Shown: positions 18,859 to 28,252, counted from the first letter of the stretch. The stretch is DNA of 64,000 bases from Pseudomonas mucoides (GCF_015461845.1 NZ_JACOPW010000008.1:1-64000), one strand, 5' to 3'. Notes: generated by a model not told the origin, from the letters alone. Translations and numbers: made by a program.

Positions 18859-18899
18859 CACTTATCGACAATTTATTCTTTGGTTGTGCGCAAAGCCGA

Positions 18900-19202
18900 T
18901 CAGGCCTGATTGATCGTCTTGGAGATCACTTCAACCGTGGCGCTGACTTGCTCTTGGTAACGGTCGAGTTCCTGCTTGTGCTGCTTTTTCATTTCGATTT
19001 GCTGCGAGCACAGATTCATCGCGGCCAGCACCAGCAGGCGGTCACCGATCAGGGTCGGGTACTTCCGTTTGGTGTCGGCCAAAGCAGCTTTCAACATCAT
19101 CGCGGCGTCCAGCAGGGTTTGCTCTTCCCCGGCCGGCGCCTTGATCGAATAGTCCTCCCCCAGGATCGAGACGACTTTTACCCCTGCGACGCCGTGATTC
19201 AT
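18900..19202 (-). CDS. zapA: Cell division protein ZapA
   Basis: A 100-residue ZapA, the FtsZ-ring-associated protein that bundles FtsZ protofilaments. The N-terminal VKVVSILGEDYSIKAPAGEE part is the globular ZapA domain. The C-terminal half is a coiled coil (NLCSQQIEMKKQHKQELDRY). The start codon overlaps the stop of the TIGR02449 gene by 4 bp. In Pseudomonas genomes I know, this pair sits beside ygfB-pepP-ubiH and the 6S RNA gene. Here it is enclosed by two chemoreceptor genes, and the 101 bp after it are too short for 6S RNA. Confidence 0.93.
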   Translation of the reverse strand: MNHGVAGVKVVSILGEDYSIKAPAGEEQTLLDAAMMLKAALADTKRKYPTLIGDRLLVLAAMNLCSQQIEMKKQHKQELDRYQEQVSATVEVISKTINQA

Positions 19203-19429
19203 GCGCTGACCGGACCGGCGCTGACGCGCTCAACCAAGGCTTGAATGCGTGCGGCGGTGGCGCCTTGTTTCTCTTCCTGCTCCATCAGGCTCAGTTGCAG
19301 GCTTTCGTTTTCGTCCTTGGCCTGAGCCAGTTCTGCGCTCAGGGTCTGGTTAGTGCCCAGCAGTGCCTGGTTCTGTTGCACCAGATCATTTACCAGTTGT
19401 TCCAATTGGCTTAGGGATGCTTCCAACAT
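19199..19429 (-). CDS. TIGR02449 family protein (ZapB-like coiled coil)
   Basis: A 76-residue, almost entirely helical protein rich in Leu, Gln and Glu (QLEQLVNDLVQQNQALL), predicted to form a coiled coil like ZapB. The TIGR02449 family regularly precedes zapA, and here the two overlap by 4 bp. Its exact role is not established; a Z-ring accessory role is inferred from this coupling. Confidence 0.88.
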   Translation of the reverse strand: MLEASLSQLEQLVNDLVQQNQALLGTNQTLSAELAQAKDENESLQLSLMEQEEKQGATAARIQALVERVSAGPVSA

Positions 19430-19622
19430 TTTGATTTTCCGAGCATTTTCAAAGGGCGCGTACGATAAAGAAAAGTCACCACGGATGCCAGGGTTATTGG
19501 GCCTAAAGCCTTGATTTTCCTGGCGGGCGACCTTTCTCGCGAGCAGTAGAGACTGTGATTGGCGGATCCGGTTCCTGCACTTCGTCGCCAGGGGGGCTTG
19601 TGCGACAAAAACGCGCAGGGAC

Positions 19623-19649
19623 TCAAGACTTTAGTCGCATGACCGATAA
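19623..19649 (+). promoter_or_regulatory. Predicted sigma-28 (FliA) promoter
   Basis: TCAAGACT, 11 bp, ACCGATAA. The -10 matches GCCGATAA in 7 of 8 positions and the TCAAG -35 start is the form common in Pseudomonas flagellar genes. Predicted transcription start is about 19656, giving a ~50-nt leader before the chemoreceptor ATG at 19705. It places the gene in the motility regulon and argues against the earlier in-frame starts at 19555 and 19639. Confidence 0.7.
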
Positions 19650-19704
19650 GTCACTCATACGTCAGCTTCAGCGCCGCACGGGTGCGCTCACTTCGGTAAA
19701 CACA

Positions 19705-21330
19705 ATGTCCCTTCGTAATATGAATATCGCTCCACGGGCGTTCCTCGGTTTTGCCCTGATTGGCAGCTTGATGCTGATCCTGGGCGTGTTCGCCTTGAAC
19801 CAGATGAGCAAGATTCGCGGTGCCGCCGAGGAGATCACCCTGAGCAGCGTGCCGAGCATTAAAAGCCTCGACGAATTCACTCAGCTGACCCTGCGTCTGC
19901 GCGTTCTGTCTTATCGCTTGCTGGTCAACCGCGAGCCGGACGTGCAGCAGAAAACCATGGACCTGCTGGAAACCCGTAATCAGCAGATCCGTACCGCCCA
20001 GACGACCTACGAAAAACTGATCAGCAGCCCGCAGGAACGTGCGGCTTATGATCAATACGTGCAGTTACTGGGTCAGTACCGCCAGATCGAAGACCGCATG
20101 AAGAGCCTGTCACGCAACAATCAGGTCGATGAACTGCGCACGTTGCTCAATACCGACTTGCTGACCAACTCCGAAGCGGTCAACACCGTGCTCAACCGTT
20201 TGCTGGAGATCAACACACAGCAGACCCTCGACACCAACCAGCAGGCAGCCGACCAGTATTCCTCGGCATTCAACCTGGTGATCACCCTGCTGGTCGTCGC
20301 CACCGGCCTGACTTTGCTGTTCGCCTGGTTACTGACCAACAGCATCACCAAGCCGATCGCCAACGCACTGAGCGCTGCCGAGGAAATTGCCGAAGGCAAC
20401 CTGACGCGCCCGATCACCGTCGATGGTGAAGACGAAGCCGGTCGCTTGCTGCTGGCGATGTCGAAGATGCAGGACAAGTTGCGCGACACCCTGCAACGGA
20501 TTTCCGGCTCGGCCACGCAACTGGCATCCGCCGCCGAAGAGCTCAACAGCGTCACCGACGAAAGCGCTCGTGGCCTGACTCAGCAGAACAACGAAATCGA
20601 ACAGGCGGCCACTGCGGTCAACGAAATGACCAGCGCCGTGGAAGAAGTCGCACGTAACGCCGTGAGCACCTCCGAAGCCTCGAAAAATGCCACGACGTCG
20701 GCCGGTGATGGCCGTGATCTGGTGCAGGAAACCGTCAGCGCCATCGAACGCATGAGCGCCGATGTGCAGAGCACCGCGACGCTGATCGGCGACCTGGCCA
20801 ACGAATCCCGCGATATCGGCAAAGTGTTGGACGTGATTCGCGGTCTGGCCGACCAGACCAACCTGCTGGCCCTGAACGCGGCCATCGAAGCGGCTCGCGC
20901 CGGTGAGGCCGGTCGCGGTTTTGCGGTGGTGGCGGATGAGGTTCGTGCCCTGGCGCATCGCACTCAGCAGTCGACCAGCGAGATCGAACGCATGATCGGC
21001 AGCATCCAGAGCGGCACCGAGCACGCCGTGGATTCGATGCGCAACAGCACCGAGCGCGCCGAGTCGACGCTGAACATTGCTCGTGGCGCCGGCCTGTCGC
21101 TGGACACTATCAACAGCGCCATCGTCGAAATCAACGAACGCAACCTGGTCATCGCCAGCGCCGCCGAAGAGCAGGCGCAAGTGGCCCGCGAAGTGGATCG
21201 CAACCTGGTGAACATTCGTGATTTGTCGGTGCAATCGGCGACCGGGGCGAATCAGACCAGTGCGGCGAGCAATGAGCTGTCGCGATTGGCGCTGGACCTG
21301 AACAACATGGTTGGGCGGTTCAGCCTCTGA
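19705..21330 (+). CDS. Methyl-accepting chemotaxis protein, 4HB sensor type
   Basis: A 541-residue chemoreceptor. Membrane segment at about residues 10-33 (AFLGFALIGSLMLILGVFAL), a ~155-residue periplasmic four-helix-bundle-like sensor, a second membrane segment (LVITLLVVATGLTLLFAWLL), HAMP, and a signalling domain with DQTNLLALNAAIEAARAGEAGR. The start MSLRNMNIAPRAFLGF is the form seen in many Pseudomonas receptors, and the sigma-28 promoter at 19623 fits it. A second ATG five codons on (19720) is also possible. Ligand unknown. Confidence 0.94.
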   Translation: MSLRNMNIAPRAFLGFALIGSLMLILGVFALNQMSKIRGAAEEITLSSVPSIKSLDEFTQLTLRLRVLSYRLLVNREPDVQQKTMDLLETRNQQIRTAQTTYEKLISSPQERAAYDQYVQLLGQYRQIEDRMKSLSRNNQVDELRTLLNTDLLTNSEAVNTVLNRLLEINTQQTLDTNQQAADQYSSAFNLVITLLVVATGLTLLFAWLLTNSITKPIANALSAAEEIAEGNLTRPITVDGEDEAGRLLLAMSKMQDKLRDTLQRISGSATQLASAAEELNSVTDESARGLTQQNNEIEQAATAVNEMTSAVEEVARNAVSTSEASKNATTSAGDGRDLVQETVSAIERMSADVQSTATLIGDLANESRDIGKVLDVIRGLADQTNLLALNAAIEAARAGEAGRGFAVVADEVRALAHRTQQSTSEIERMIGSIQSGTEHAVDSMRNSTERAESTLNIARGAGLSLDTINSAIVEINERNLVIASAAEEQAQVAREVDRNLVNIRDLSVQSATGANQTSAASNELSRLALDLNNMVGRFSL

Positions 21331-21346
21331 CACCCATCACACCGCC

Positions 21347-21476
21347 CCTGTAGCAGCTGGCGCAGCCTGCGTTCGGCTGCGCAGCAGTCGTCAAATAGTC
21401 ATTCGCTGTATGTCAGACAAATCCGGTACATAGGAATCGCGACTGCTGCGCAGCCGAACGCAGGCTGCTACAGGGC
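21347..21476. repeat. REP pair, GTAGCAGCTGGCGCAGCCTGCG family
   Basis: Inverted copies at 21347-21390 and 21439-21476 of a longer REP type that contains its own TGCGTTCGGCTGCGCAG palindrome. It is distinct from the GTAGGAGTGAGCC type. Related copies lie at 35090 and inside the gene at 38860. Confidence 0.88.
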
Positions 21477-21606
21477 GGGTATTGCCATCGCGGTGTATCA
21501 ATGCAAAAACCTTTTTGACAGCATCACATTTCAACAGGTTAGAATCGCTGGCACGCAGACTGCATGGTCAGTTTGTGCCCGCCTTTCGTTTTCTGGAGTA
21601 CTGCCT

Positions 21607-23349
21607 TTGAATGCAATCACCATCAACAGCCTGTTTCTGATCGGCGCGTTGCTGGTAGGTGCGAGCATTCTGGTGAGCTCACTTTCGTCCCGCCTCGGCA
21701 TCCCGATCCTGGTGATTATCCTGGCCGTGGGCATGGCTGCCGGCGTCGACGGTGGCGGCATTATTTTCGATAACTACCCCACGGCTTATCTGGTCGGCAA
21801 CCTCGCATTGGCGGTAATCCTGCTCGACGGTGGCTTGCGCACCCGGGTCGCGAGTTTCCGCGTTGCACTGTGGCCGGCGCTGTCGCTGGCCACGGTCGGG
21901 GTGTTAATTACCACGGCGTTGACCGGCATGGTCGCCGCTTGGCTGTTCAACCTGAGCATTATTCAGGGCCTGCTGATCGGCGCGATTGTCGGCTCGACCG
22001 ACGCCGCAGCGGTGTTCTCGCTGCTGGGTGGCAAAGGCCTGAACGAACGGGTCACCGCCAGCCTCGAAATCGAATCCGGCAGCAACGACCCGATGGCGGT
22101 GTTCCTCACCGTCACCTTGATCGACATGCTCGCCAGCGGCGAGACCGGCCTTCACTGGAGCTTGCTCGGGCACTTCGTGCGTGAGTTTGGTATCGGCGCC
22201 GTCGTCGGCCTCAGCGGCGGCTGGCTGATGCTGCAACTGGTCAACCGGATCAACCTGGCCAACGGCCTCTACCCGATTCTGGTGATTGCCGGCGGTCTGG
22301 TGGTGTTTGCCTTGACCAACGCCCTGCACGGCAGCGGCTTCCTCGCGGTGTACCTGTGCGGTCTGGTCATCGGCAACCGGCCGGTGCGTAGCCGTCACGG
22401 CATTCTGCACATGCTCGACGGCATGGCCTGGCTGGCGCAGATCGGGATGTTCCTGGTGCTGGGTCTGCTGGTTACCCCGCATGACTTGCTGCCGATCGCC
22501 CTGCCCGCGCTGGGCCTGGCGCTGTGGATGATTCTGGTCGCGCGGCCGCTGTCGGTGGTGGCCGGACTGCTGCCGTTCAAGGCATTCCATGGCCGCGAAA
22601 AAGCGTTCATTTCCTGGGTCGGCCTGCGCGGCGCGGTCCCGATCATTTTGGCGGTGTTCCCGCTCATGGCCGGTTTGCCCCACGCCCAGCTCTATTTCAA
22701 TCTCGCCTTCTTTATTGTGCTGGTGTCGCTGCTGGTGCAGGGCACAAGCCTGCCTTGGGTGGCCAAACTGCTGAAAGTGACGGTGCCGCCGGAGCCCGCG
22801 CCGATCTCGCGGTCTGCACTGGAAGTGCATGTCACCAGTGAGTGGGAACTGTTCATTTATCGCCTCGGTGCCGAGAAATGGTGCATCGGCTCGCCCCTCC
22901 GCGAGCTGAAAATGCCCGAAGGTACGCGCATCGCAGCCCTGTTTCGTGGCCAGCAATTGCTCCATCCGTCGGGTAGTACGGTGCTGGAAGTCGATGATTT
23001 GCTGTGTGTTATCGGCCATGAACACAACCTGCCGGCGCTCGGAAAACTCTTCAGCCAGGCACCGCAGCGGGGTCTGGATTTGCGCTTCTTCGGCGACTTC
23101 GTACTCGAAGGAGACGCCCAGCTGGGCGCGGTTGCTTCGCTGTACGGGTTGAAAGTCGAAGGCATCGATCCGGACATGACGCTCGGCCACTTCATCGCCC
23201 AGAAAGTCGGGGGTGCACCCGTGGTCGGCGACCAGGTGGAGTGGAACAACACCATTTGGACCGTGGCGGTCATGGAAGGGAACAAGATCGGCAAAGTGGG
23301 CGTCAGATTCCCCGAAGGAAGTCGCCCGGGTCCGGGCTTGTTCCTCTAA
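21607..23349 (+). CDS. nhaP2: K+/H+ antiporter, CvrA/NhaP2 type
   Basis: A 580-residue CPA1 antiporter. About 12 membrane segments cover residues 1-390, with the ion-site pattern IVGSTDAAAVFSLLGG and ESGSNDPMAVFL. A TrkA-C domain follows (about 400-485), then a CorC/HlyC-type transporter-associated domain at the C-terminus (FFGDFVLEGDAQLGAVASLYG). This architecture is that of CvrA/NhaP2, which extrudes K+ in exchange for protons. I choose the TTG at 21607: GGAG lies 8 nt upstream, and the 38-residue upstream extension is not membrane-like and lacks a ribosome site. Confidence 0.92.
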   Translation: MNAITINSLFLIGALLVGASILVSSLSSRLGIPILVIILAVGMAAGVDGGGIIFDNYPTAYLVGNLALAVILLDGGLRTRVASFRVALWPALSLATVGVLITTALTGMVAAWLFNLSIIQGLLIGAIVGSTDAAAVFSLLGGKGLNERVTASLEIESGSNDPMAVFLTVTLIDMLASGETGLHWSLLGHFVREFGIGAVVGLSGGWLMLQLVNRINLANGLYPILVIAGGLVVFALTNALHGSGFLAVYLCGLVIGNRPVRSRHGILHMLDGMAWLAQIGMFLVLGLLVTPHDLLPIALPALGLALWMILVARPLSVVAGLLPFKAFHGREKAFISWVGLRGAVPIILAVFPLMAGLPHAQLYFNLAFFIVLVSLLVQGTSLPWVAKLLKVTVPPEPAPISRSALEVHVTSEWELFIYRLGAEKWCIGSPLRELKMPEGTRIAALFRGQQLLHPSGSTVLEVDDLLCVIGHEHNLPALGKLFSQAPQRGLDLRFFGDFVLEGDAQLGAVASLYGLKVEGIDPDMTLGHFIAQKVGGAPVVGDQVEWNNTIWTVAVMEGNKIGKVGVRFPEGSRPGPGLFL

Positions 23350-23383
23350 ACTCCACTCTTCGTCTCGTTTTCGATCGGTCTCT

Positions 23384-26300
23384 ATGTCAACCCTGCGCAC
23401 CTTTTTCGTCATGGCCCTGCTGGGCTTGAGCCTCTCCATCGGCACGCTGCAAGCGGCCGAACCGCCGTCCAGCGAAGCCGTGCAGGCAAGCCTGGACAAG
23501 ATCGCCGACCGCAAGCTGCCGGAAGCCGACCAGAAAGCGCTGCAAGCCATCCTGCAGAACACGCTGACCCAGCTCAACAACGCGCGTGACTACGAGCAGA
23601 AACTCGCCGACCTCAAACAGCAACTGGCCACCGCGCCCAAGCAGAACATCGAGAACCAGCGTGAACTGGCGCGCCTCAAGGCGACCAAGGCGCAGCCGGT
23701 GGGGCAGCGCTACGCCAACCTGTCGATCCCGCAGCTCGAGCAAATGCTCACCGAGCGTTCGACTCAGCAAAGCGATCTGCAAAAAGCCCTGGCCGATGCC
23801 AACAGTCTGGTGATTACCGCCCAGACCCGACCAGAGCGCGCCCAAGCGGAAATTTCGACCAGCCAGACGCGCATTCAACAAATCAACAACACCCTCAAGA
23901 CGGGCAAAGATGCCGGCAAAACCTTGAGTGGTGAACAGCGCGACTTGCTCAATGCTGAGCTCGCCGCCCTGAATGCACTGATCCCGTTGCGCCGTCAGGA
24001 ACTGGCCGGCAACAGTCAGTTGCAGGACTTGGGCAGCGGCCAGCACGATTTGCTCTCGGAAAAATCCGATCGCCTGGATCAGGAGATCCAGGAGCTGCAA
24101 ACCCTGATCAACCAGAAACGCCTGGCCCAGTCCCAGGAAACGGTGACCCAGCAGTCCATCGAGGCGCAGAAGTCCGGTGGCAGCGCCCTGTTGGCCACCG
24201 AAAGCGCGGCCAACCTGAAGCTGTCCGACTACCTGCTCAAAAGCACCGACCGCCTCAACGAAGTCACCCAGCAAAACCTGCAAACCAAGCAGCAACTGGA
24301 CAACGTCACCCAGAGCGATTCAGCGCTGGACGAGCAAATCAACGTGCTCAAGGGCAGCCTGCTGCTGTCCAAGATTCTCTACAAACAGAAGCAGTCTCTG
24401 CCGCGCTTGAGGCTCGACCGCGACCTGGCCGACCAGATCGCCGACATTCGCCTCTATCAGTTTGAAGTCAGCCAGCAACGCGAACTGCTGAGTAATCCGG
24501 CCACTTACGTCGACAATCTGCTGTCGACCCAGCCGCCGGATCAAGTCACCCCGCAACTGCGCAAGAGCCTGCTGGAACTGGCCACGACCCGCGCCGACCT
24601 GCTGGAGCGACTGAACCGCGAATTGAGCGCCGTGCTCAACGAATCCATCACCCTGCAACTCAATCAGAAGCAACTGCTGAGCACCGCGCAAAGCCTGCGC
24701 GCGACCCTCGACGAGCAAATGTTCTGGATCCCCAGCAATAAGCCGCTGGACCTGGAATGGATTCACGCCGTGCCGGAACGCTTGCAGCGCCAGGTCACCA
24801 CCTTGCCGTGGTTTTCCAGCCTGAGTGAGTTGAGCGATGGCCTGATTCAACGTCCGCTGCTGTTTCTGCCGCTGGTGCTGCTGATCGGCGCCCTGCTGTG
24901 GCGACGCAAAAGCCTGTATGCCCGACTGAACAAGGTTCACAAGGACATCGGCCACTTCAAGCGCGACAGCCAGTGGCACACGCCTCAGGCCATTCTGATC
25001 AATATTTTGCTGGCGATGCCGGTCGCGCTCGGCCTGGCCTTGTGCGGCCTCGCCTTGCAGATCGACGCCCGCGGGCAAAACGCCAACATGGGTGCCGCGC
25101 TGCTGCAAATGGCCCAGGCGTGGCTGGTGTTCTACACCGCCTATCGGATCCTCGCGCCGGGTGGCGTGGCGGAACTGCATTTCCGTTGGGAAAAGCCTCA
25201 GGTCGAATTCCTTCAAGGCTGGGTCCGTCGACTCGGTCTGGTGGTCATGGCGCTGGTGGCGGTAGTGGCGGTCGCCGAACTGCAACCGGCAACGCTCGCC
25301 GATGACGTGCTGGGCATGCCGGTGGTGTTGACCTGCTATGCCTTGATGGCCTGGCTGCTCAGCCGCTTACTGATGCGAAGCCCGACGCACGAGAACACTT
25401 CGCTGTTCCGCAAAATTGTAGGGATCCTGTTTACCGCCCTGCCAATCGCGCTGTTCGTGGCCGTGTGCTTCGGCTACTACTACACGGCGCTCAAGCTCAG
25501 TGATCGACTGATCAACACCCTTTACCTGCTGATGTTCTGGCTGGTGATCGAAGCCACCTTTGTCCGCGGCCTCAGCGTGGCGGCGCGCCGCCTGGCGTAC
25601 CAGCGAGCCCTGGCCAAACGTCAGGCTGCGAAGGAGGCCGGTGATGGCGAAGCAGTCATCGAGGAACCGACGCTGGACATCGAGAAGGTCAACGAACAGT
25701 CCTTGCGCCTGATTCGCCTGGCGCTGCTCGGCGGCTTCATGGCCGCGCTGTACTGGGCCTGGTCCGACCTGATTTCGGTGTTCTCGTACCTGGACAACAT
25801 CACCCTCTACGAATACACCAGCGGCACGGGCGCCACCATGAGCATGGTGCCGATCAGCATCGGCGACATGCTCGGCGCGCTGATCATCATCGGCATCACT
25901 TTCGCCCTCGCCCGCAACTTGCCGGGTCTGCTGGAAGTCTTGGTGCTGTCCAAGCTCAACCTGGCGCAGGGCAGCGCCTACGCCACGACCACGCTGCTGT
26001 CCTACGTGATCGCCGGCGTCGGTTTTGTCTCGACCCTGTCGACCCTCGGCGTGAGCTGGGACAAGTTGCAATGGCTGGTAGCGGCGCTGTCGGTCGGTCT
26101 CGGTTTCGGGATGCAGGAAATCTTTGCGAACTTCATCTCCGGCATCATGATTCTGTTCGAGCGCCCGGTACGAATCGGCGACACCATCACCATCGGCAAC
26201 CTGTCGGGTACGGTGAGCAAGATCCGCATCCGCGCCACGACCATCACCGACTTTGACCGCAAGGACATCATTGTCCCGAACAAGACGTTCATCACCGGGC

Positions 26301-26734
26301 AACTGATCAACTGGTCCCTCACCGACACCATCACCCGGGTGACCCTCAAGCTCGGCGTCGATTACGGCTCGGACCTGGACCTGGTGAAAGAGCTGCTGCT
26401 CAAGGCGGCCCGCGATAACCCGCGCGTGCTCAAGGACCCGGAACCGCACGTGTACTTCCTGAACTTCGGCGAAAGCACCCTCGACCACGAGTTGCGCATG
26501 CATGTGCGCGACCTCGGTGACCGCAACCCGGTGCTCGATGAGGTCAACCGCTTCATCAACCGCGAATTCAAGAAGCAGCACATCAACATCTCGTTCCGGC
26601 AGATGGAGGTCTACCTCAAGAACCTTCAGGGTCAGGAATACAAAATGGTGCCGATCGAGCCGGAAAGCAAAACCATCGTGCCGATGGCCGATGGCAAACC
26701 CGTGCAAGAGCCGCCATCCGCCAAGCTCGACTAA
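23384..26734 (+). CDS. Large MscS-family mechanosensitive channel (MscK/KefA-like)
   Basis: A 1116-residue protein with a cleavable signal peptide (residues 1 to about 25, ending LQAAEPP), a long periplasmic coiled-coil region (30 to about 500), about 11 inner-membrane segments, and a C-terminal MscS pore and beta domain (GLGFGMQEIFANFISGIMILFERPVRIGD). That layout is MscK/MscM-like. It should open under membrane tension on osmotic downshock; MscK is also K+-sensitive, and the neighbouring K+/H+ antiporter fits a joint osmotic role. The ATG at 23384, 34 bp after the antiporter stop, starts a proper signal peptide; the longer frame from 23213 does not. Confidence 0.92.
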   Translation: MSTLRTFFVMALLGLSLSIGTLQAAEPPSSEAVQASLDKIADRKLPEADQKALQAILQNTLTQLNNARDYEQKLADLKQQLATAPKQNIENQRELARLKATKAQPVGQRYANLSIPQLEQMLTERSTQQSDLQKALADANSLVITAQTRPERAQAEISTSQTRIQQINNTLKTGKDAGKTLSGEQRDLLNAELAALNALIPLRRQELAGNSQLQDLGSGQHDLLSEKSDRLDQEIQELQTLINQKRLAQSQETVTQQSIEAQKSGGSALLATESAANLKLSDYLLKSTDRLNEVTQQNLQTKQQLDNVTQSDSALDEQINVLKGSLLLSKILYKQKQSLPRLRLDRDLADQIADIRLYQFEVSQQRELLSNPATYVDNLLSTQPPDQVTPQLRKSLLELATTRADLLERLNRELSAVLNESITLQLNQKQLLSTAQSLRATLDEQMFWIPSNKPLDLEWIHAVPERLQRQVTTLPWFSSLSELSDGLIQRPLLFLPLVLLIGALLWRRKSLYARLNKVHKDIGHFKRDSQWHTPQAILINILLAMPVALGLALCGLALQIDARGQNANMGAALLQMAQAWLVFYTAYRILAPGGVAELHFRWEKPQVEFLQGWVRRLGLVVMALVAVVAVAELQPATLADDVLGMPVVLTCYALMAWLLSRLLMRSPTHENTSLFRKIVGILFTALPIALFVAVCFGYYYTALKLSDRLINTLYLLMFWLVIEATFVRGLSVAARRLAYQRALAKRQAAKEAGDGEAVIEEPTLDIEKVNEQSLRLIRLALLGGFMAALYWAWSDLISVFSYLDNITLYEYTSGTGATMSMVPISIGDMLGALIIIGITFALARNLPGLLEVLVLSKLNLAQGSAYATTTLLSYVIAGVGFVSTLSTLGVSWDKLQWLVAALSVGLGFGMQEIFANFISGIMILFERPVRIGDTITIGNLSGTVSKIRIRATTITDFDRKDIIVPNKTFITGQLINWSLTDTITRVTLKLGVDYGSDLDLVKELLLKAARDNPRVLKDPEPHVYFLNFGESTLDHELRMHVRDLGDRNPVLDEVNRFINREFKKQHINISFRQMEVYLKNLQGQEYKMVPIEPESKTIVPMADGKPVQEPPSAKLD

Positions 26735-26745
26735 CCGCCCTATCC

Positions 26746-26773
26746 CCAGCAGAATGCTTGGACATTCTGCTGG
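26746..26773 (+). promoter_or_regulatory. Hairpin over the selO ribosome binding site
   Basis: CCAGCAGAATG (26746-26756) pairs perfectly with CATTCTGCTGG (26763-26773) around a 6-nt loop. The 3' arm runs into the selO Shine-Dalgarno GGAG (26772-26775). There is no following T-run, so it is not a good terminator. It could limit selO translation. Confidence 0.6.
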
Positions 26774-26782
26774 AGATGGCCG

Positions 26783-28246
26783 GTGAAAGCCCTCGACGAA
26801 CTGACCTTCGATAATCGTTTTGCCCGTCTGGGCGATACGTTTTCCGCCCATGTGCTGCCCGAGCCCATCGATAACCCGCGCCTGGTGGTGGCCAGCCCTG
26901 CGGCCATGGCATTGCTGGACCTGGACCCGACCGTTGCTGAAACCCCGGAGTTCGCCGAGCTGTTCAGCGGCCACAAGCTCTGGGCCGACGCGGTACCGAG
27001 GGCGATGGTCTATTCCGGGCACCAGTTCGGTTCCTACAACCCGCAGCTGGGTGATGGACGCGGCTTGTTGCTGGGCGAGGTCTACAACGAGGCCGGTGAA
27101 CACTGGGACTTGCACCTCAAGGGCGCCGGCCAGACGCCTTTTTCACGCATGGGCGATGGCCGCGCGGTGTTGCGCTCCTCAATCCGCGAGTTTCTCGCCT
27201 CTGAGGCGCTGCATGCCCTGAACATTCCGACCACCCGAGCGCTGTGCGTGATTGGCTCCGATACGCCGGTCTGGCGCGAGAAGCAGGAACGCGCGGCGAT
27301 GGTCCTGCGTATGGCGCCGAGTCACGTGCGCTTCGGGCATTTCGAGTATTTCTACTACACCAAACGCCCCGAGAAGCAGAAAGAACTCGGCGAGCACGTG
27401 CTGGCCATGCATTTCCCCGAATGCCTGGAACAACCGGAACCGTATCTGGCGATGTTCCGCGAAATCGTCGAGCGTAACGCCGAGCTGATTGCCAAGTGGC
27501 AGGCCTATGGCTTCTGCCACGGAGTGATGAACACCGACAACATGTCGATCCTCGGCATCACCTTCGACTACGGCCCATTTGCCTTCCTCGACGACTTCGA
27601 CGCCCACTTCATCTGCAACCACTCCGACGATCAGGGCCGGTACTCCTTCAGCAACCAGGTGCCGATCGGCCAATGGAACCTTAGCGCCCTCGCCCAGGCT
27701 TTGACGCCGTTCATCAGCGTCGAAGCCCTGCGCGAAGCCCTCGGGCTTTACCTGCCGCTGTACCAGGCCCACTACCTGGACCTGATGCGCCGTCGCCTCG
27801 GCCTCACCACCGCTGAAGACGATGACCAGAAACTGCTGGAACAGCTGCTGCAACTGATGCAGAACAGTGGCGTCGATTACAGCCTGTTCTTCCGTCGTCT
27901 CGGAGATAAGTCACCGGAAATGGCTGTCGCCCGCTTGCGTGATGACTTTGTCGACATCAAGGGCTTCGACGCCTGGGGCGAGCTCTACGTTGCCCGGGTG
28001 GCTCGCGAAGGCGCGGTTGACCAAGCACAGCGCCAGCAACGGATGCACGCGGTCAATCCGCTGTACATCCTGCGTAACTACCTGGCGCAGAAGGCTATCG
28101 ATGCGGCGGAGAGCGGGGATTATTCAGAGGTTCGGCGGCTGCACGCGGTGCTGAGCAATCCGTTCGAGGAACAGCCGGGGATGGAGAGTTACGCCGAGCG
28201 GCCGCCGGAGTGGGGCAAGCATTTGGAGATTAGTTGTTCGTCGTGA
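26783..28246 (+). CDS. selO: Protein adenylyltransferase SelO (YdiU/UPF0061)
   Basis: A 487-residue pseudokinase-fold enzyme that transfers AMP to Ser, Thr or Tyr of target proteins; in E. coli it acts in the oxidative stress response. The glycine-rich QLGDGRGLLLGEV segment and KGAGQTPFSRMGDGRAVLRSSIREFL are family signatures. The protein ends CSS, the position where eukaryotic SelO has selenocysteine. Translation starts at GTG 26783 with GGAG 7 nt upstream, a site partly locked in a hairpin. The antiporter-channel-selO order is the usual Pseudomonas one. Confidence 0.95.
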   Translation: MKALDELTFDNRFARLGDTFSAHVLPEPIDNPRLVVASPAAMALLDLDPTVAETPEFAELFSGHKLWADAVPRAMVYSGHQFGSYNPQLGDGRGLLLGEVYNEAGEHWDLHLKGAGQTPFSRMGDGRAVLRSSIREFLASEALHALNIPTTRALCVIGSDTPVWREKQERAAMVLRMAPSHVRFGHFEYFYYTKRPEKQKELGEHVLAMHFPECLEQPEPYLAMFREIVERNAELIAKWQAYGFCHGVMNTDNMSILGITFDYGPFAFLDDFDAHFICNHSDDQGRYSFSNQVPIGQWNLSALAQALTPFISVEALREALGLYLPLYQAHYLDLMRRRLGLTTAEDDDQKLLEQLLQLMQNSGVDYSLFFRRLGDKSPEMAVARLRDDFVDIKGFDAWGELYVARVAREGAVDQAQRQQRMHAVNPLYILRNYLAQKAIDAAESGDYSEVRRLHAVLSNPFEEQPGMESYAERPPEWGKHLEISCSS

Positions 28247-28252
28247 TGCTGG

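Noticed and set aside
18799..18899. 6S RNA gene expected after zapA
   Set aside because: The spacer is only 101 bp and includes the next gene's leader, too short for the ~180-nt RNA.
19555..19704. Upstream extension of the 4HB chemoreceptor frame
   Set aside because: It would run through a sigma-28 promoter and adds 50 residues before the typical receptor start.
21904..27115. Long minus-strand frames opposite the antiporter and channel genes
   Set aside because: Both opposite-strand genes have clear families and starts; the shadows do not.
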